A DNA stretch of 64,000 nucleotides, from assembly GCA_050485485.1 (NCBI GenBank), contig JBJHBM010000005.1, positions 32,723 through 96,722 of the forward strand, given 5' to 3'. Every line of letters starts with the position of its first letter. The stretch's first letter is position 1. Positions 1 through 8,688 of the stretch are shown here, one piece after another. The notes beneath the pieces were generated by a model. That model made no database searches. It was not told where the DNA came from and saw only the letters and a list, made by a program, of their open reading frames with translations. The DNA is from WHSO01 sp050485485 (lineage in GTDB: Bacteria > Pseudomonadota > Alphaproteobacteria > SMXQ01). Position numbers and translations under genes: made by a program.

Positions 1-24
1 ACCGCGCGGCGGTTTCGGCGCCAT
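1..24 (-). CDS. start of a gene running off the left edge (possibly metC)
   Basis: An ATG (complement of 22-24) overlaps the sseA stop codon as TGATG and opens a frame to the window edge, giving only eight codons (M-A-P-K-P-P-R-G). The stop/start overlap implies translational coupling with sseA. In several alphaproteobacteria cystathionine beta-lyase (metC) lies beside sseA and cysK, so that is my guess from context. Nothing in eight residues can prove it. Confidence 0.4.
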
Positions 25-887
25 CAGGCCCCGGTTTCCGCCGGCGTGTCGGACTGGGCGCCCCATTCCGACCATGAGCCGTCGTAGACCGCGACGTCCT
101 CGCGCCCGATCAGGTGCAGCCCGAAGGCGAGCGCGCAGGCGGTGACGCCCGAGCCGCAACTGCAGACCACAGGCCTGTCGGGGGCGACACCCGCGTCCGC
201 GAACAGTGCGGCGAGCGCGTCGGCCTCCTTGACGAGACGGGTCTCGGGATCGACCAGGGCGGCGTAGTGGAGGTTGCGGCTGCCCGGGATATGGCCCGGG
301 CGCACGCCCGGCCGGGGCTCCGGCTCGGTGCCGGCGAAGCGCCCCGGGCTGCGGGCGTCGAGGACGTGCTCCTTGCCGCTTTCGAGGTTGGCCTTCATCT
401 GCGGCAGGATGCGCATGAGCTTGGGCCGGAAGCCGACCTCGAACGGGACCGAGGGCACCGGCATCTCGGGCGCCTCGGTCTCGACCGGGCGGCCTTCGGC
501 CTGCCAGCGCGGGAAGCCGCCGTTGAGGATCGAGACCTTGTCGTAGCCGTAGAGCCGGAACAGCCACCACACGCGGGGTGCCGAATAGAGCCCGACGCTG
601 TCGTAGAGCACGACATGGTCGTTGCGCTCGATGCCGAGCGCCGTGACCTCGTCGGAGAAGGTCATCGGGTCCACCACCGTGTGCGGGTAGGGCGCCGCCG
701 GGTCCGAGAGCAGGTCGATGTCGATGAACAGGGAGCCGGGGATGCGCGCGGCGCGCCACTCGGCGCGGGCGTTGCGGCCGGTCTCCGGCAGGTGCCACGA
801 AGCGTCCAGCACCTTGACGTGCGGCACGCGCAGGCGGGTTTCCAGCCAGGCACCGTCGACCAGGGACATAGGCTTCGCGTAAAGCAT
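24..887 (-). CDS. sseA: 3-mercaptopyruvate sulfurtransferase (two-domain rhodanese)
   Basis: 287 residues with two rhodanese domains (about 8-130 and 160-280). The C-terminal domain carries the active-site loop CGSGVTAC near residue 245. The Gly-Ser-Gly-Val-Thr pattern is characteristic of mercaptopyruvate sulfurtransferases rather than thiosulfate sulfurtransferases. It should transfer sulfur from 3-mercaptopyruvate to thiol acceptors or cyanide in the cytoplasm. The start at 887 is favoured because AGAGG (complement of 896-900) lies 8 nt upstream; a second Met at 869 is possible. It lies 25 bp downstream of cysK on the same strand and overlaps the next gene by one base, suggesting a sulfur amino-acid operon. 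Confidence 0.93.
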   Translation of the reverse strand: MLYAKPMSLVDGAWLETRLRVPHVKVLDASWHLPETGRNARAEWRAARIPGSLFIDIDLLSDPAAPYPHTVVDPMTFSDEVTALGIERNDHVVLYDSVGLYSAPRVWWLFRLYGYDKVSILNGGFPRWQAEGRPVETEAPEMPVPSVPFEVGFRPKLMRILPQMKANLESGKEHVLDARSPGRFAGTEPEPRPGVRPGHIPGSRNLHYAALVDPETRLVKEADALAALFADAGVAPDRPVVCSCGSGVTACALAFGLHLIGREDVAVYDGSWSEWGAQSDTPAETGA

Positions 888-912
888 GAAAATTACCTCT
901 TACTAAACTGAT

Positions 913-1929
913 TTACCTTCGTTCCAGCCAGGCCGGGACGGGCAGGTTGCGTTCGCGCAGGAAGACCGGGTTGAACAGCTTGGACTGGTAGCGCTGGCCC
1001 GAATCGGCGAGCACGGTGACGATGGTGTGGCCGGGCCCCATCTGCTTGGCGAGGCGGATCGCGCCGGCCACGTTGATGCCGGTCGAGCCGCCCATGCACA
1101 GGCCCTCGTGCTTGAGCAGGTCGAAGATCACCGGCAGGGCCTCCTCGTCGGGGATGCGGAAGGCGTCGTCGATGGGGGCGTCCTCGAGATTTTTGGTGAC
1201 GCGCCCCTGGCCGATTCCTTCCGTGATCGAGGTGCCCTCGGCCTTGAGCTCGCCCGACTTGATCCAGTTGTACATGGCGGCCCCGCCCGGATCGGCGCAG
1301 GCGATCACCACCCCCGGGTTGCGTGCCTTGAGGGCCATGCCGACGCCGGCCAGCGTGCCGCCGGTGCCGATCGCGCAGACGAAACCGTCCACCTTGCCGC
1401 CGGTCTGCTCCCAGATCTCGGGGCCGGTGGTTTCGACGTGGGCCTGGCGGTTGGCGACGTTGTCGAACTGGTTGGCCCAGACCGCGCCGTGCGGCTCGCG
1501 GTCGGCCAGCTCCTTGGCGAGGCGGGCCGAGACCTTGACGTAGTTGTTGGGGTCGGCGTAGGGGACCGCCGGTACCTCCACCAGCTCGGCGCCGCACAGG
1601 CGCAGCATCTGCTTCTTCTCCTCGGACTGGGTCTCGGGGATCACGATCACCGAGCGGTAGCCGCGCGCGTTGCCGACCAGCGCGAGGCCGATGCCGGTGT
1701 TGCCGGCGGTGCCCTCCACCACCACGCCGCCCGGCTCGAGCTGGCCGTTGTCCTCGGCGTCCTTGATGATGAACAGCGCCGCGCGGTCCTTGACCGAGCC
1801 GCCGGGGTTGAGGAACTCCGCCTTGCCGAGGATCTCGCAGCCGGTCTCCTCCGAGGCCCGCCGCAGGCGCAGCAGGGGGGTCCGGCCGATGGTGTCGATG
1901 AAGCCGTCGCGGATGTCGATGGGTTCCAT
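913..1929 (-). CDS. cysK: cysteine synthase A (O-acetylserine sulfhydrylase)
   Basis: 338 residues, a fold type II PLP enzyme that makes cysteine from O-acetylserine and sulfide in the cytoplasm. The PLP-lysine motif N-P-G-G-S-V-K-D-R is at about residues 42-50, the substrate loop T-A-G-N-T-G at about 74-79, and the phosphate-binding G-T-G-G-T at about 177-181. It is slightly longer than the usual 310-320 residues because of the C-terminal stretch. A ribosome site AAGGAC precedes the ATG. First gene of a minus-strand set with sseA. A cystathionine beta-synthase-like role is less likely, since there is no heme or CBS domain. Confidence 0.92.
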   Translation of the reverse strand: MEPIDIRDGFIDTIGRTPLLRLRRASEETGCEILGKAEFLNPGGSVKDRAALFIIKDAEDNGQLEPGGVVVEGTAGNTGIGLALVGNARGYRSVIVIPETQSEEKKQMLRLCGAELVEVPAVPYADPNNYVKVSARLAKELADREPHGAVWANQFDNVANRQAHVETTGPEIWEQTGGKVDGFVCAIGTGGTLAGVGMALKARNPGVVIACADPGGAAMYNWIKSGELKAEGTSITEGIGQGRVTKNLEDAPIDDAFRIPDEEALPVIFDLLKHEGLCMGGSTGINVAGAIRLAKQMGPGHTIVTVLADSGQRYQSKLFNPVFLRERNLPVPAWLERR

Positions 1930-2050
1930 TTTTGTCCTTGTTTTACAGGAAGTTGGGCGGTTCCGGCGGGCCCCGGGAAGGCGGCGGGCCCGGCCCGGAT
2001 GCTAGCGGGGCCGGGAGGGGCGATCAAGGGCGGGGCGGGCGGCGCGGCGG

Positions 2051-2695
2051 TCAGACGGGCGCGAGGCCCCAGCGCGCGCGCAGGCGGTCCTCGTTGATCC
2101 TGAGCCACTGCAGCGCGATCACGGTCTGGGCGTTGTCGTAGCGGGCCGCGTCGAGGGCCTCGAAGGCCGCCGCCAGCGGCACGGCCGTCACCAGGATGTC
2201 CTCGTCCTCGTGGTCGAGGCCGTGGACGCCGCCGGCGCCGGCCGCGTCCACCCGCGCGCAGTAGATCCGCACGGTCTCCGAGGTGCCGCCCGGGCTCGCG
2301 AGATAGGTCAGCATCGGCTCCAGCGCGCGCGCATCGAGCCCGGCCTCCTCCTCGAGCTCGCGCCGCGCCACCGCCTCGGGGGTCTCGCCCGCGTCGATGA
2401 TGCCGGCCACGATCTCGGTGAGCCACGGCGCGCGCCCGGCGGCGAGCGCGCCGACCCGGAACTGGCGGAGCAGCACCACCTCGCGCCGAACCGGGTCGTA
2501 GGGCAGCACCGCGACCGCGTGGCCGCGCTCGAACACCTCGCGGGTGATGACGCCGCTCATGCCGCCCGCATGCAGGCGGTGGCGCAGCCGGTAGCGGTCG
2601 ATGCGGAAATAGCCCCGGAACGCCTCGGCCTTCTCGACGATCTCGACGTCGGCCGGCGCGTTCGGGGGCGCGTCGCGGTCCCGGTCCCCGTTCAT
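2051..2695 (-). CDS. NUDIX hydrolase, ADP-ribose pyrophosphatase-like
   Basis: 214 residues. The complete NUDIX box lies at about residues 104-126 with all signature residues (G-x5-E-x7-R-E-L-x-E-E-x-G-L), so the Mg-dependent pyrophosphohydrolase should be active. The N-terminal half has the beta-strand and G-M-S-G-V-I-T-R-E-V-F-E-R-G features of the NudF/ADP-ribose pyrophosphatase group, whose members cleave ADP-ribose to AMP and ribose 5-phosphate. The ATG overlaps the stop of the upstream MFS gene (ATGA), so the two are probably translationally coupled. Exact substrate is inferred from family only. Confidence 0.88.
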   Translation of the reverse strand: MNGDRDRDAPPNAPADVEIVEKAEAFRGYFRIDRYRLRHRLHAGGMSGVITREVFERGHAVAVLPYDPVRREVVLLRQFRVGALAAGRAPWLTEIVAGIIDAGETPEAVARRELEEEAGLDARALEPMLTYLASPGGTSETVRIYCARVDAAGAGGVHGLDHEDEDILVTAVPLAAAFEALDAARYDNAQTVIALQWLRINEDRLRARWGLAPV

Positions 2696-3960
2696 GCCGT
2701 CCTTCCTTCCGCCGCCGCGGCCGGGCCCTCCACGCTGGCGCGGATCGCGCCGAGGCGCCCCGTCACCCACAGCCAGGCCACGAGGCACAGCACCCCGCCG
2801 CCCGCCACCGGCCAGCCGAGCCCGGTGTATTCCGCGATCCACCCCATGGTCAGCCCGCCGACCGCGGGCCCGCCGCGGAAGATGATGCCGTAGATCGACA
2901 GCACGCGGCCCCGCATCTCGCCCCTCACCGTGGTTTGGACGATGGTCATCACGCCCACCGCCGAGACCGAGAGGCCGATGCCGGCGAAGTAGAGCATCAC
3001 GACCGCGGGCCAGAAATCGCTCATCGTGGCGAACACGATCAGCATAACGCCGACCCAGGCGGTGGCGTGCATGGAGATGGAGGAAAGGCCGACGATATTG
3101 GGCCGCATGATGAGATAGATAGCTCCGGTCAGCGCGCCGAGCCCGACCGAGCTGGTGAGGATCGAGAGCGCCTCCGGGCCGCGTCCGAATACGCCGCTCG
3201 CGAAGCCGGGCAGCAGGTCCATGAAGGCCCGGCTCCCGAGCGAGCTCACCACCAGGACGATCAGCAGCGGCCCGATACCGGGATGGGTGAAGCCGTAGCG
3301 CATCCCGTTCCAAATGTCGCCGGCCAGGGTCGCGCCCTTGCGGCGCTTCGCCAGCGCCTCCTCGCGCGGCTCGAGCCCCATGAAGATCCACAGGAACACG
3401 GCATAGGTAAAGATGTTGACCACCATCGCCCATCCGGCAGAGGAAAGGGCGGTGACGGCGCCGAACACGACCGGGCCGGCGAAGCGCGCGAGGTTAAAGG
3501 TCATGGAGCCGATCGGCGAGGCGCGCGGCAGGTCCTTCTCGGGCACCAGCAGCGCCATGATGGCGAGGCGCGCGGTCTGACTGAAGGCGTTGACGGTCCC
3601 GAGATAGACCGTCGCGGCCGCCAGCAGCCAGATGTTGAGGAGGCCGCTGAAATACATCGCGACGAGGAATATCGGCTGGAGCATCGCCAGGGCGATCGTG
3701 ATCCGCGCCAGCTTCATGCGGTTCATGCGGTCGGTGACGGCGCCGCCCAGCAGGCTGAACAGCAGCGTCGGCGCGGTGTCGCAGAACAGGATGATGCCGA
3801 GCCAGGCGGGGGACCGCGTCAGCTCCCACGCGATCCAGCCGACCGCGAGCCTCTGCGCCCAGTCCCCGATGTGCGACAGGAAGTTGCCGAGGGTGTAACG
3901 GCGGAACTGGCGGTTCCCGAGGATGGCAAGCCCCTCGGTCAGCGACAGCTTCCCGCTCAT
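2692..3960 (-). CDS. MFS transporter (MFS_3/EntS-like)
   Basis: 422 residues with about twelve hydrophobic segments and the loop 2-3 signature G-G-A-V-T-D-R-M-N-R at about residue 72, typical of major facilitator proteins. Overall pattern (N-F-L-S-H-I-G-D-W near the start, then a long loop around residue 200) resembles the MFS_3 group that includes enterobactin exporter EntS and macrolide exporters. Inner membrane; substrate unknown. Ends in a 4-bp overlap with the NUDIX gene. No siderophore-synthesis gene is nearby, so EntS function is not claimed. Confidence 0.85.
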   Translation of the reverse strand: MSGKLSLTEGLAILGNRQFRRYTLGNFLSHIGDWAQRLAVGWIAWELTRSPAWLGIILFCDTAPTLLFSLLGGAVTDRMNRMKLARITIALAMLQPIFLVAMYFSGLLNIWLLAAATVYLGTVNAFSQTARLAIMALLVPEKDLPRASPIGSMTFNLARFAGPVVFGAVTALSSAGWAMVVNIFTYAVFLWIFMGLEPREEALAKRRKGATLAGDIWNGMRYGFTHPGIGPLLIVLVVSSLGSRAFMDLLPGFASGVFGRGPEALSILTSSVGLGALTGAIYLIMRPNIVGLSSISMHATAWVGVMLIVFATMSDFWPAVVMLYFAGIGLSVSAVGVMTIVQTTVRGEMRGRVLSIYGIIFRGGPAVGGLTMGWIAEYTGLGWPVAGGGVLCLVAWLWVTGRLGAIRASVEGPAAAAEGRTA

Positions 3961-4170
3961 GGCGCGCCTTTCCGGCGCCGATCGGCTGCAACTATCGCCA
4001 TATCACCCATCCCGTGTCGGCGCCCTTTCCGGGAGCTTGGCCGGAACGGCGCGACAGGCGCAGATTGTAAAATTCGGATGGTATTTCCACCGGAACCGTC
4101 TCCTTATAGGGGGCGGCCATTGCGAATGAAAGACGGAATCATCGGGCCGGACACGACGACGGAGCGGAGC

Positions 4171-5403
4171 ATGGGCGTCACCAGCGAAAAGGTCGAGTTC
4201 ACCGGCTACGACGGGCAGAGCCGACTCGCCGCGCGCCTCGATGTGCCGGCCGAGGGCAGGCGCGCGGTGGCGCTGTTCGCCCATTGCTTTACCTGCTCCA
4301 AGGACATCCGCGCCGCCTCGCGCATCGCGGCCGCGTTGGCGGCGCGGGGATTCGCGGTCCTGCGCTTCGATTTCACCGGGCTCGGCGCCTCGGAAGGCGA
4401 GTTTGCCAACACCCATTTCAGCTCCAACGTGGGCGACCTGATCGCGGCCGCACGCTACCTGGAAGAGCGCGGCATGGCACCCGACGTTCTGGTGGGCCAC
4501 TCGCTCGGCGGTGCCGCCGTGCTGGCCGCAGCGGGCGACCTCACTTCCGTGCGGGCGGTCGCGACCATCGGCGCCCCCGCCGACCCGGCGCACGTCCGCC
4601 ACCTGTTCAAGGACAGCGCCGAGACCATCGCCCGCGAGGGCAGGGCGGAAGTGACCATCGCGGGGCGCAGCTTCACCATCGCCAAGAACTTTCTCGACGA
4701 TCTCGCCAATCACAATCTTGCGGCGCGCGTCGCGAAGCTGCGCCGCGCGCTGTTGCTGTTCCATGCCCCTACCGACAACACGGTCGGCATCGACAATGCG
4801 GCGGAGATCTATCAGGCGGCGAAGCATCCCAAGAGCTTCGTCTCGCTCGACGATGCCGACCATCTGTTGTCGCGTCCCGCCGATGCGACCTACGTCGCCG
4901 AAGTCCTGTCGGCCTGGGCCACGCGCTATATCGCAGACGATGCCGGCTCGTCCGAATCGGCGCCGAGACCGGAGCCGGTTCCTGCCGTTCCCGAAGGGTG
5001 GTCGGTCCTGGTTTCGGAGACCGCCCCCGGTCCTTATACCCAGGCGGTACGCGCCGGCGCGCACCTGCTTACCGCGGACGAGCCGGAAAAGGCGGGCGGC
5101 GCCGACCGCGGTCCCAATCCGCATCGTTTCCTGCTGGCGGCGCTCGGCAGCTGTACCTCGATCACGCTGCGCATGTACGCGGGCCGCAAGGAATGGGACA
5201 TCGGACGCATTTCGGTCGCGCTTCGCATCGGCCCGGTCGAGCGCGGCAATCCGGGGGCAGGCCAGCGCATCGAGCGGCGGATCACGGTGGACGGTCCACT
5301 CACCGCCGAACAGCGCGGCAAACTCCTTGAAATCGCCGAGAAATGCCCGGTCCACCGCACGCTCAGCGGTCCCGTCGAGATCGCGACGGCGCTCGACGAT
5401 TGA
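4171..5403 (+). CDS. alpha/beta hydrolase-OsmC fusion protein
   Basis: 410 residues with two enzymes in one chain. Residues about 1-255 are an alpha/beta hydrolase with nucleophile elbow G-H-S-L-G-G (near 110-115) and a late D-A-D-H acid/histidine pair (near 230-233). Residues about 275-410 are an OsmC/Ohr-like domain with the two peroxidatic cysteines in G-S-C-T-S and E-K-C-P-V-H. OsmC proteins reduce organic hydroperoxides; the hydrolase could release or accept a lipid peroxide, but that is inference. The start at 4171 is chosen for GGAG at 4161-4164; an in-frame ATG at 4126 would add 15 residues. Such fusions are known in proteobacteria. Single gene, same strand as the UbiD gene 80 bp downstream. 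Confidence 0.9.
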   Translation: MGVTSEKVEFTGYDGQSRLAARLDVPAEGRRAVALFAHCFTCSKDIRAASRIAAALAARGFAVLRFDFTGLGASEGEFANTHFSSNVGDLIAAARYLEERGMAPDVLVGHSLGGAAVLAAAGDLTSVRAVATIGAPADPAHVRHLFKDSAETIAREGRAEVTIAGRSFTIAKNFLDDLANHNLAARVAKLRRALLLFHAPTDNTVGIDNAAEIYQAAKHPKSFVSLDDADHLLSRPADATYVAEVLSAWATRYIADDAGSSESAPRPEPVPAVPEGWSVLVSETAPGPYTQAVRAGAHLLTADEPEKAGGADRGPNPHRFLLAALGSCTSITLRMYAGRKEWDIGRISVALRIGPVERGNPGAGQRIERRITVDGPLTAEQRGKLLEIAEKCPVHRTLSGPVEIATALDD

Positions 5404-5483
5404 CCCGAAAGTTCGTGCGTGCCGTGACCGCCCCGCTATAATTCCGCCTTATCTTCGAAAAAACACGAAACAGAGAGCGTGAA

Positions 5484-6962
5484 ATGGCGGATACAGGCGG
5501 CCACAATCAAGTCAACGTGCCCTTCGACGACCTCAGGGGCTGGATCGAGGAGGCCGACAGGCTGGGCGAGCTCAAGCGGGCCAACGGGTACAACTGGGAA
5601 GAGCAGATCGGTTGGGCGGCCGAGATTCTCCAGCACGACGAGACGGCGCCGGTGGCACTGTTCGACGAGATTCCGGGCGTGCCCAAGGGCATGCGGGTTC
5701 TCACCAACTTCTTCGCCGACAAGCGCAAGAACATGACGCTGGGCTTCCCGACCGATCTCAACAAGGTCGAGTTGTCGGAGGCCTTCCTCAAGCACTTCCG
5801 GGAAATCGCCAAGAAGCCGCTGCCCTACGAGGTCGTCAACACGGGGCCCGTGATGGAAAACGTCATGGAGGGCGACGACATCGACGTGACCAAGTTCCCG
5901 ACCCCCGTATGGCATGACCAGGACGAGGGACGCCGCTACATCGGCACCGGCTCGTTCAACGTGACCGTGGATCCCGACGAGAACTGGGTGAACGTCGGCA
6001 CCTACCGGGTGATGATCATCGACGAGAAGCGCGTCGCCTTCTACATCTCCCCCGGCAAGCACGGCCGCATTCATCGCGACAAGTACGAATCCCAGGGCAA
6101 GCCGATGCCCGTGTGCATCGTGCTGGGCGGCGATCCGCTCACCTTCCTGATGGGCTGCACGGAGATCCCCTACGGCGTGTGCGAATTCGACATCGCCGGG
6201 GCCTATCGTGGCCACCCGATGAAGGTTATCAAAGGCAAGCACACCGGCCTGCCGTTTCCGGCCAGCGCCGAAATCGTGATCGAGGGTTTCGTCTATCCGG
6301 GCGACAAGGCGCCGGAAGGGCCGTTCGGGGAATGGACCGGCTACTACGGTTCTAAGATGCGCGCCGAGCCGGTCCTCACCATCAAGGCGATCTACCATCG
6401 CAACGACCCGATCATCCTGGGCTGCCCGCCGCAGCGCCCGCCCGAGGAGCAGGCGCGCTACCGCGCGGTGATGCGCTCGGCGCTGCTCAAGGACGAGCTT
6501 TCCAAGTCTGGCGTGCCTGACGTGGTGGCGACATGGTGCCACGAGGCGGGCGGCTCGCGCCAGCTCACGGCCGTCTCGATCAAGCAGCGTTACCCCGGCC
6601 ATGCGCGCCAGGTCGGCCACATGGCGGCGATGTGTCGCTCGGTCGCCTACGCCGGCAAGTACGTCATCGTGGTGGACGACGACATCGACGTCTCGAACCT
6701 CGAGGAGCTGATGTGGGCGGTGTGCTCGCGCTCGGATCCCGTGAAGTCCATCGACTTCATCCAGAACGCATGGTCCACGCCGCTCGATCCCTGCATCACG
6801 CCCTGGGAGAAGGAGAAGGGCAACTTCACCAACTCGCGCGCCATCATCGACGCGTGCCGCCCGTTTCATTGGCGTGACCAGTATCCGATCGTGAACATGC
6901 CGAAGCCCGAGACTACCAAGAAGGCGTGGGAAACCTTCGGCTGGATGTTCGATAAGAAGTAG
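5484..6962 (+). CDS. UbiD-family prenyl-FMN decarboxylase
   Basis: 492 residues, the usual length for UbiD-type (de)carboxylases. The region P-E-G-P-F-G-E-W-T-G-Y-Y (about residues 275-286) carries the conserved glutamates of the prenyl-FMN active site, and G-G-D-P (about 216) is also family-typical. These enzymes decarboxylate or carboxylate aromatic or unsaturated acids. Ubiquinone UbiD is one option, but no ubi gene or UbiX prenyltransferase is seen here, so the substrate is open. A cupin and an FAH-family hydrolase 2-3 kb downstream could hint at aromatic catabolism; they are not in the same operon. Confidence 0.88.
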   Translation: MADTGGHNQVNVPFDDLRGWIEEADRLGELKRANGYNWEEQIGWAAEILQHDETAPVALFDEIPGVPKGMRVLTNFFADKRKNMTLGFPTDLNKVELSEAFLKHFREIAKKPLPYEVVNTGPVMENVMEGDDIDVTKFPTPVWHDQDEGRRYIGTGSFNVTVDPDENWVNVGTYRVMIIDEKRVAFYISPGKHGRIHRDKYESQGKPMPVCIVLGGDPLTFLMGCTEIPYGVCEFDIAGAYRGHPMKVIKGKHTGLPFPASAEIVIEGFVYPGDKAPEGPFGEWTGYYGSKMRAEPVLTIKAIYHRNDPIILGCPPQRPPEEQARYRAVMRSALLKDELSKSGVPDVVATWCHEAGGSRQLTAVSIKQRYPGHARQVGHMAAMCRSVAYAGKYVIVVDDDIDVSNLEELMWAVCSRSDPVKSIDFIQNAWSTPLDPCITPWEKEKGNFTNSRAIIDACRPFHWRDQYPIVNMPKPETTKKAWETFGWMFDKK

Positions 6963-7075
6963 GGCGGCGCACCGCGATCGGATGTCTTGGTGTGCGCCTG
7001 AACGTGTGTCAGATGAAGGCGGGGCGGCGTTTGTGCCGACCGGCCTTCCGGTTTTCGGCGCTTGTATCTCGCACT

Positions 7076-7105
7076 ATATTTCGTTAATTTCCGAAATATG
7101 GAAAT
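7076..7105 (+). promoter_or_regulatory. ArsR operator overlapping the arsR start codon
   Basis: A perfect inverted repeat, ATATTTCG (7076-7083) and CGAAATAT (7092-7099), is separated by 8 nt. A second, interleaved repeat is ATTTCC (7087-7092) and GGAAAT (7100-7105). Both run over the ATG at 7098. A TATATT hexamer at 7075-7080 could be the -10 box, which would put transcription start only about 10 nt before the start codon. ArsR-family repressors bind this kind of dyad in their own promoter. Binding is inferred. Confidence 0.65.
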
Positions 7106-7454
7106 ACAGTCCGCCGTTTCGGCCTTTCAGGCGCTCGCCCACGATACGCGCCTTCGTGCCTTCCGTCTGATCGTGGGGGCGGGGCTCGAGGGCATCGCGG
7201 CCGGCGAGATCGCCCGCGCGCTGGATGTGCCGCCCTCGACGCTGTCCACCCATCTCGCGCTGCTGGAGCACGCGGGGCTCGTGGCGTCGCGGCGCGACCA
7301 GCGCAGCATCCTCTATGCCGCCGAGAGCGAAGGAATCGCGGCCATCGTGGATTTCCTGACGCGCGACTGCTGCCGCGGCCGGCCGGAGCTGTGCGGCTTC
7401 GCGCCGTCTGCCGTCCGCATCCAGCGTGCGAAACGGAAGAGGGCGACAGCTTGA
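7098..7454 (+). CDS. arsR: ArsR-family arsenic-responsive repressor
   Basis: 118 residues, a winged-helix repressor. N-terminal A-L-A-H-D-T-R-L-R precedes the helix-turn-helix (P-P-S-T-L-S-T-H-L-A-L-L-E-H-A-G at about 50-65). The C-terminal D-C-C-R-G-R-P-E-L-C cluster (about 92-101) matches the trivalent arsenic site of the alphaproteobacterial/Acidithiobacillus-type ArsR, where cysteines sit near the C-terminus rather than in the DNA helix. The start at 7098 fits family alignments but has no ribosome site and lies within its operator. Overlaps arsC by 4 bp (TTGA). Confidence 0.92.
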   Translation: MEIQSAVSAFQALAHDTRLRAFRLIVGAGLEGIAAGEIARALDVPPSTLSTHLALLEHAGLVASRRDQRSILYAAESEGIAAIVDFLTRDCCRGRPELCGFAPSAVRIQRAKRKRATA

Positions 7455-7951
7455 CCGGCGGCATTTGCAGCGTCCTGTTCCTCTGCACCGGCAATTCGGC
7501 CCGCTCGATTATGGCGGAAGCGGCGCTGGCGCGGGAAGGAGAGGGCCGTTTCCGTACGTTCAGCGCCGGAAGCCATCCGGTCGGCGCGGTCAACCCGTAT
7601 GCGCTCGACCTGCTGCGCCGCAACGGCTACCGGATCCATCTGCTGCGTTCCAAGAGCTGGGACGAGTTCGCCGGGCCCGATGCCCCGCCGCTCGATGTCG
7701 TCATCACGGTTTGCGATGCCGCCGCGGGCGAAGTGTGTCCGATCTGGCCGGGTCGGCCCGTCACGGCGCACTGGTCCTTTCCGGACCCCGCTGCCTTCCG
7801 GGGAAGTCCGGCCGAGATCGCGGAATGTTTCGAGAAGGTCTATCTCCGGGTTCTCGAACGGGTACGGCAGCTCGTGGCCGTGCCCGTCGCGGAGCTCGAC
7901 AGAATGTCGCTGCAGAAGCACCTCTCCGGCCTCGACCCGGCGGACAACTGA
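7451..7951 (+). CDS. arsC: arsenate reductase, low-molecular-weight phosphatase type
   Basis: About 166 residues from a TTG start at 7451 (purine-rich GGAAGAGGG at 7435-7443, stop of arsR overlapping as TTGA). An ATG at 7391 inside arsR would add 20 residues and is less likely. The P-loop C-T-G-N-S-A-R-S (about 11-18) is the arsenate-binding Cx5R signature. The resolving-cysteine segment C-D-A-A-A-G-E-V-C-P-I-W-P-G (about 87-100) identifies thioredoxin-coupled LMW-PTP arsenate reductases. It reduces arsenate to arsenite in the cytoplasm, and the arsenite can leave through the adjacent channel. Third gene of the operon starts 2 bp later. Confidence 0.92.
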   Translation: MTGGICSVLFLCTGNSARSIMAEAALAREGEGRFRTFSAGSHPVGAVNPYALDLLRRNGYRIHLLRSKSWDEFAGPDAPPLDVVITVCDAAAGEVCPIWPGRPVTAHWSFPDPAAFRGSPAEIAECFEKVYLRVLERVRQLVAVPVAELDRMSLQKHLSGLDPADN

Positions 7952-7953
7952 TC

Positions 7954-8688
7954 GTGCCCGCGCCACCTTTTTCCATTTCCAAGCGTCTTGCCGCCGAGTT
8001 CCTGGGCGCCGCGCTGCTGCTGGCCGTAGTGGTGGGATCGGGCATCATGGGAGACCGGCTGTCGGGCGGCATTCCCGGTATCGCGCTGCTCGCCAACGCG
8101 ACCGCCACGGGCGCGGCGCTCGTCGTCCTGATCCTGATTCTGGGCCCGGTGTCGGGCTGCCACATCAACCCGGCGGTGACGCTGTCGTTCTATATGCAGC
8201 GCCGGATCGATGCCGTCCATGCGCTCGCCTACGTTGCGGCGCAGGCGGCGGGCGCGGTCGCGGGCGTCCTGACGGCGCATGTCATGTTCGGGCTCGCGCC
8301 GGTGGTCGTGGGACTCGCGGTGCGCGACACGCCCGGCGAATGGGTGGCGGAAGCCGTGGCCACCTTCGGCCTCGTCCTCGCCATCATGGGCTGCTTGCGA
8401 TTCCGCGCGGAAGCGGTCCCTTACGCGGTCGGGCTCTATATCACGGCCGGCTACTGGTTCACGGCTTCGACGTCGTTCGCCAACCCGGCGGTGACGGTGG
8501 CGCGCGCGCTTACCGACACGTTCGCCGGAATCCGGCCGGAGGACGTGGGGCCGTTTCTCGCGGCGCAAGTGGCGGGAGCCGCCTTCGCCACTGTGCTCGG
8601 CCTGTGGCTGTTTGCGGGCACGCCGGACAAGCTGTCCGAGAAGCCGCGCCAGCGGACTTTTCCGCTCGAGGAAGAGGAGCCCCGGTGA
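7954..8688 (+). CDS. aquaglyceroporin of the ars operon (AqpS-like)
   Basis: 244 residues, six membrane segments and two half-helices. The two N-P-A boxes are N-P-A-V-T-L (about 70) and N-P-A-V-T-V (about 181), as in all MIP channels. GTG start 2 bp after the arsC stop; no separate ribosome site needed if coupled. In Sinorhizobium meliloti an ars operon contains AqpS in place of an efflux pump and lets arsenite flow out after ArsC reduction. The same logic probably applies here since no arsB or acr3 is adjacent. C-terminus is acidic (E-E-E-E). Confidence 0.9.
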   Translation: MPAPPFSISKRLAAEFLGAALLLAVVVGSGIMGDRLSGGIPGIALLANATATGAALVVLILILGPVSGCHINPAVTLSFYMQRRIDAVHALAYVAAQAAGAVAGVLTAHVMFGLAPVVVGLAVRDTPGEWVAEAVATFGLVLAIMGCLRFRAEAVPYAVGLYITAGYWFTASTSFANPAVTVARALTDTFAGIRPEDVGPFLAAQVAGAAFATVLGLWLFAGTPDKLSEKPRQRTFPLEEEEPR

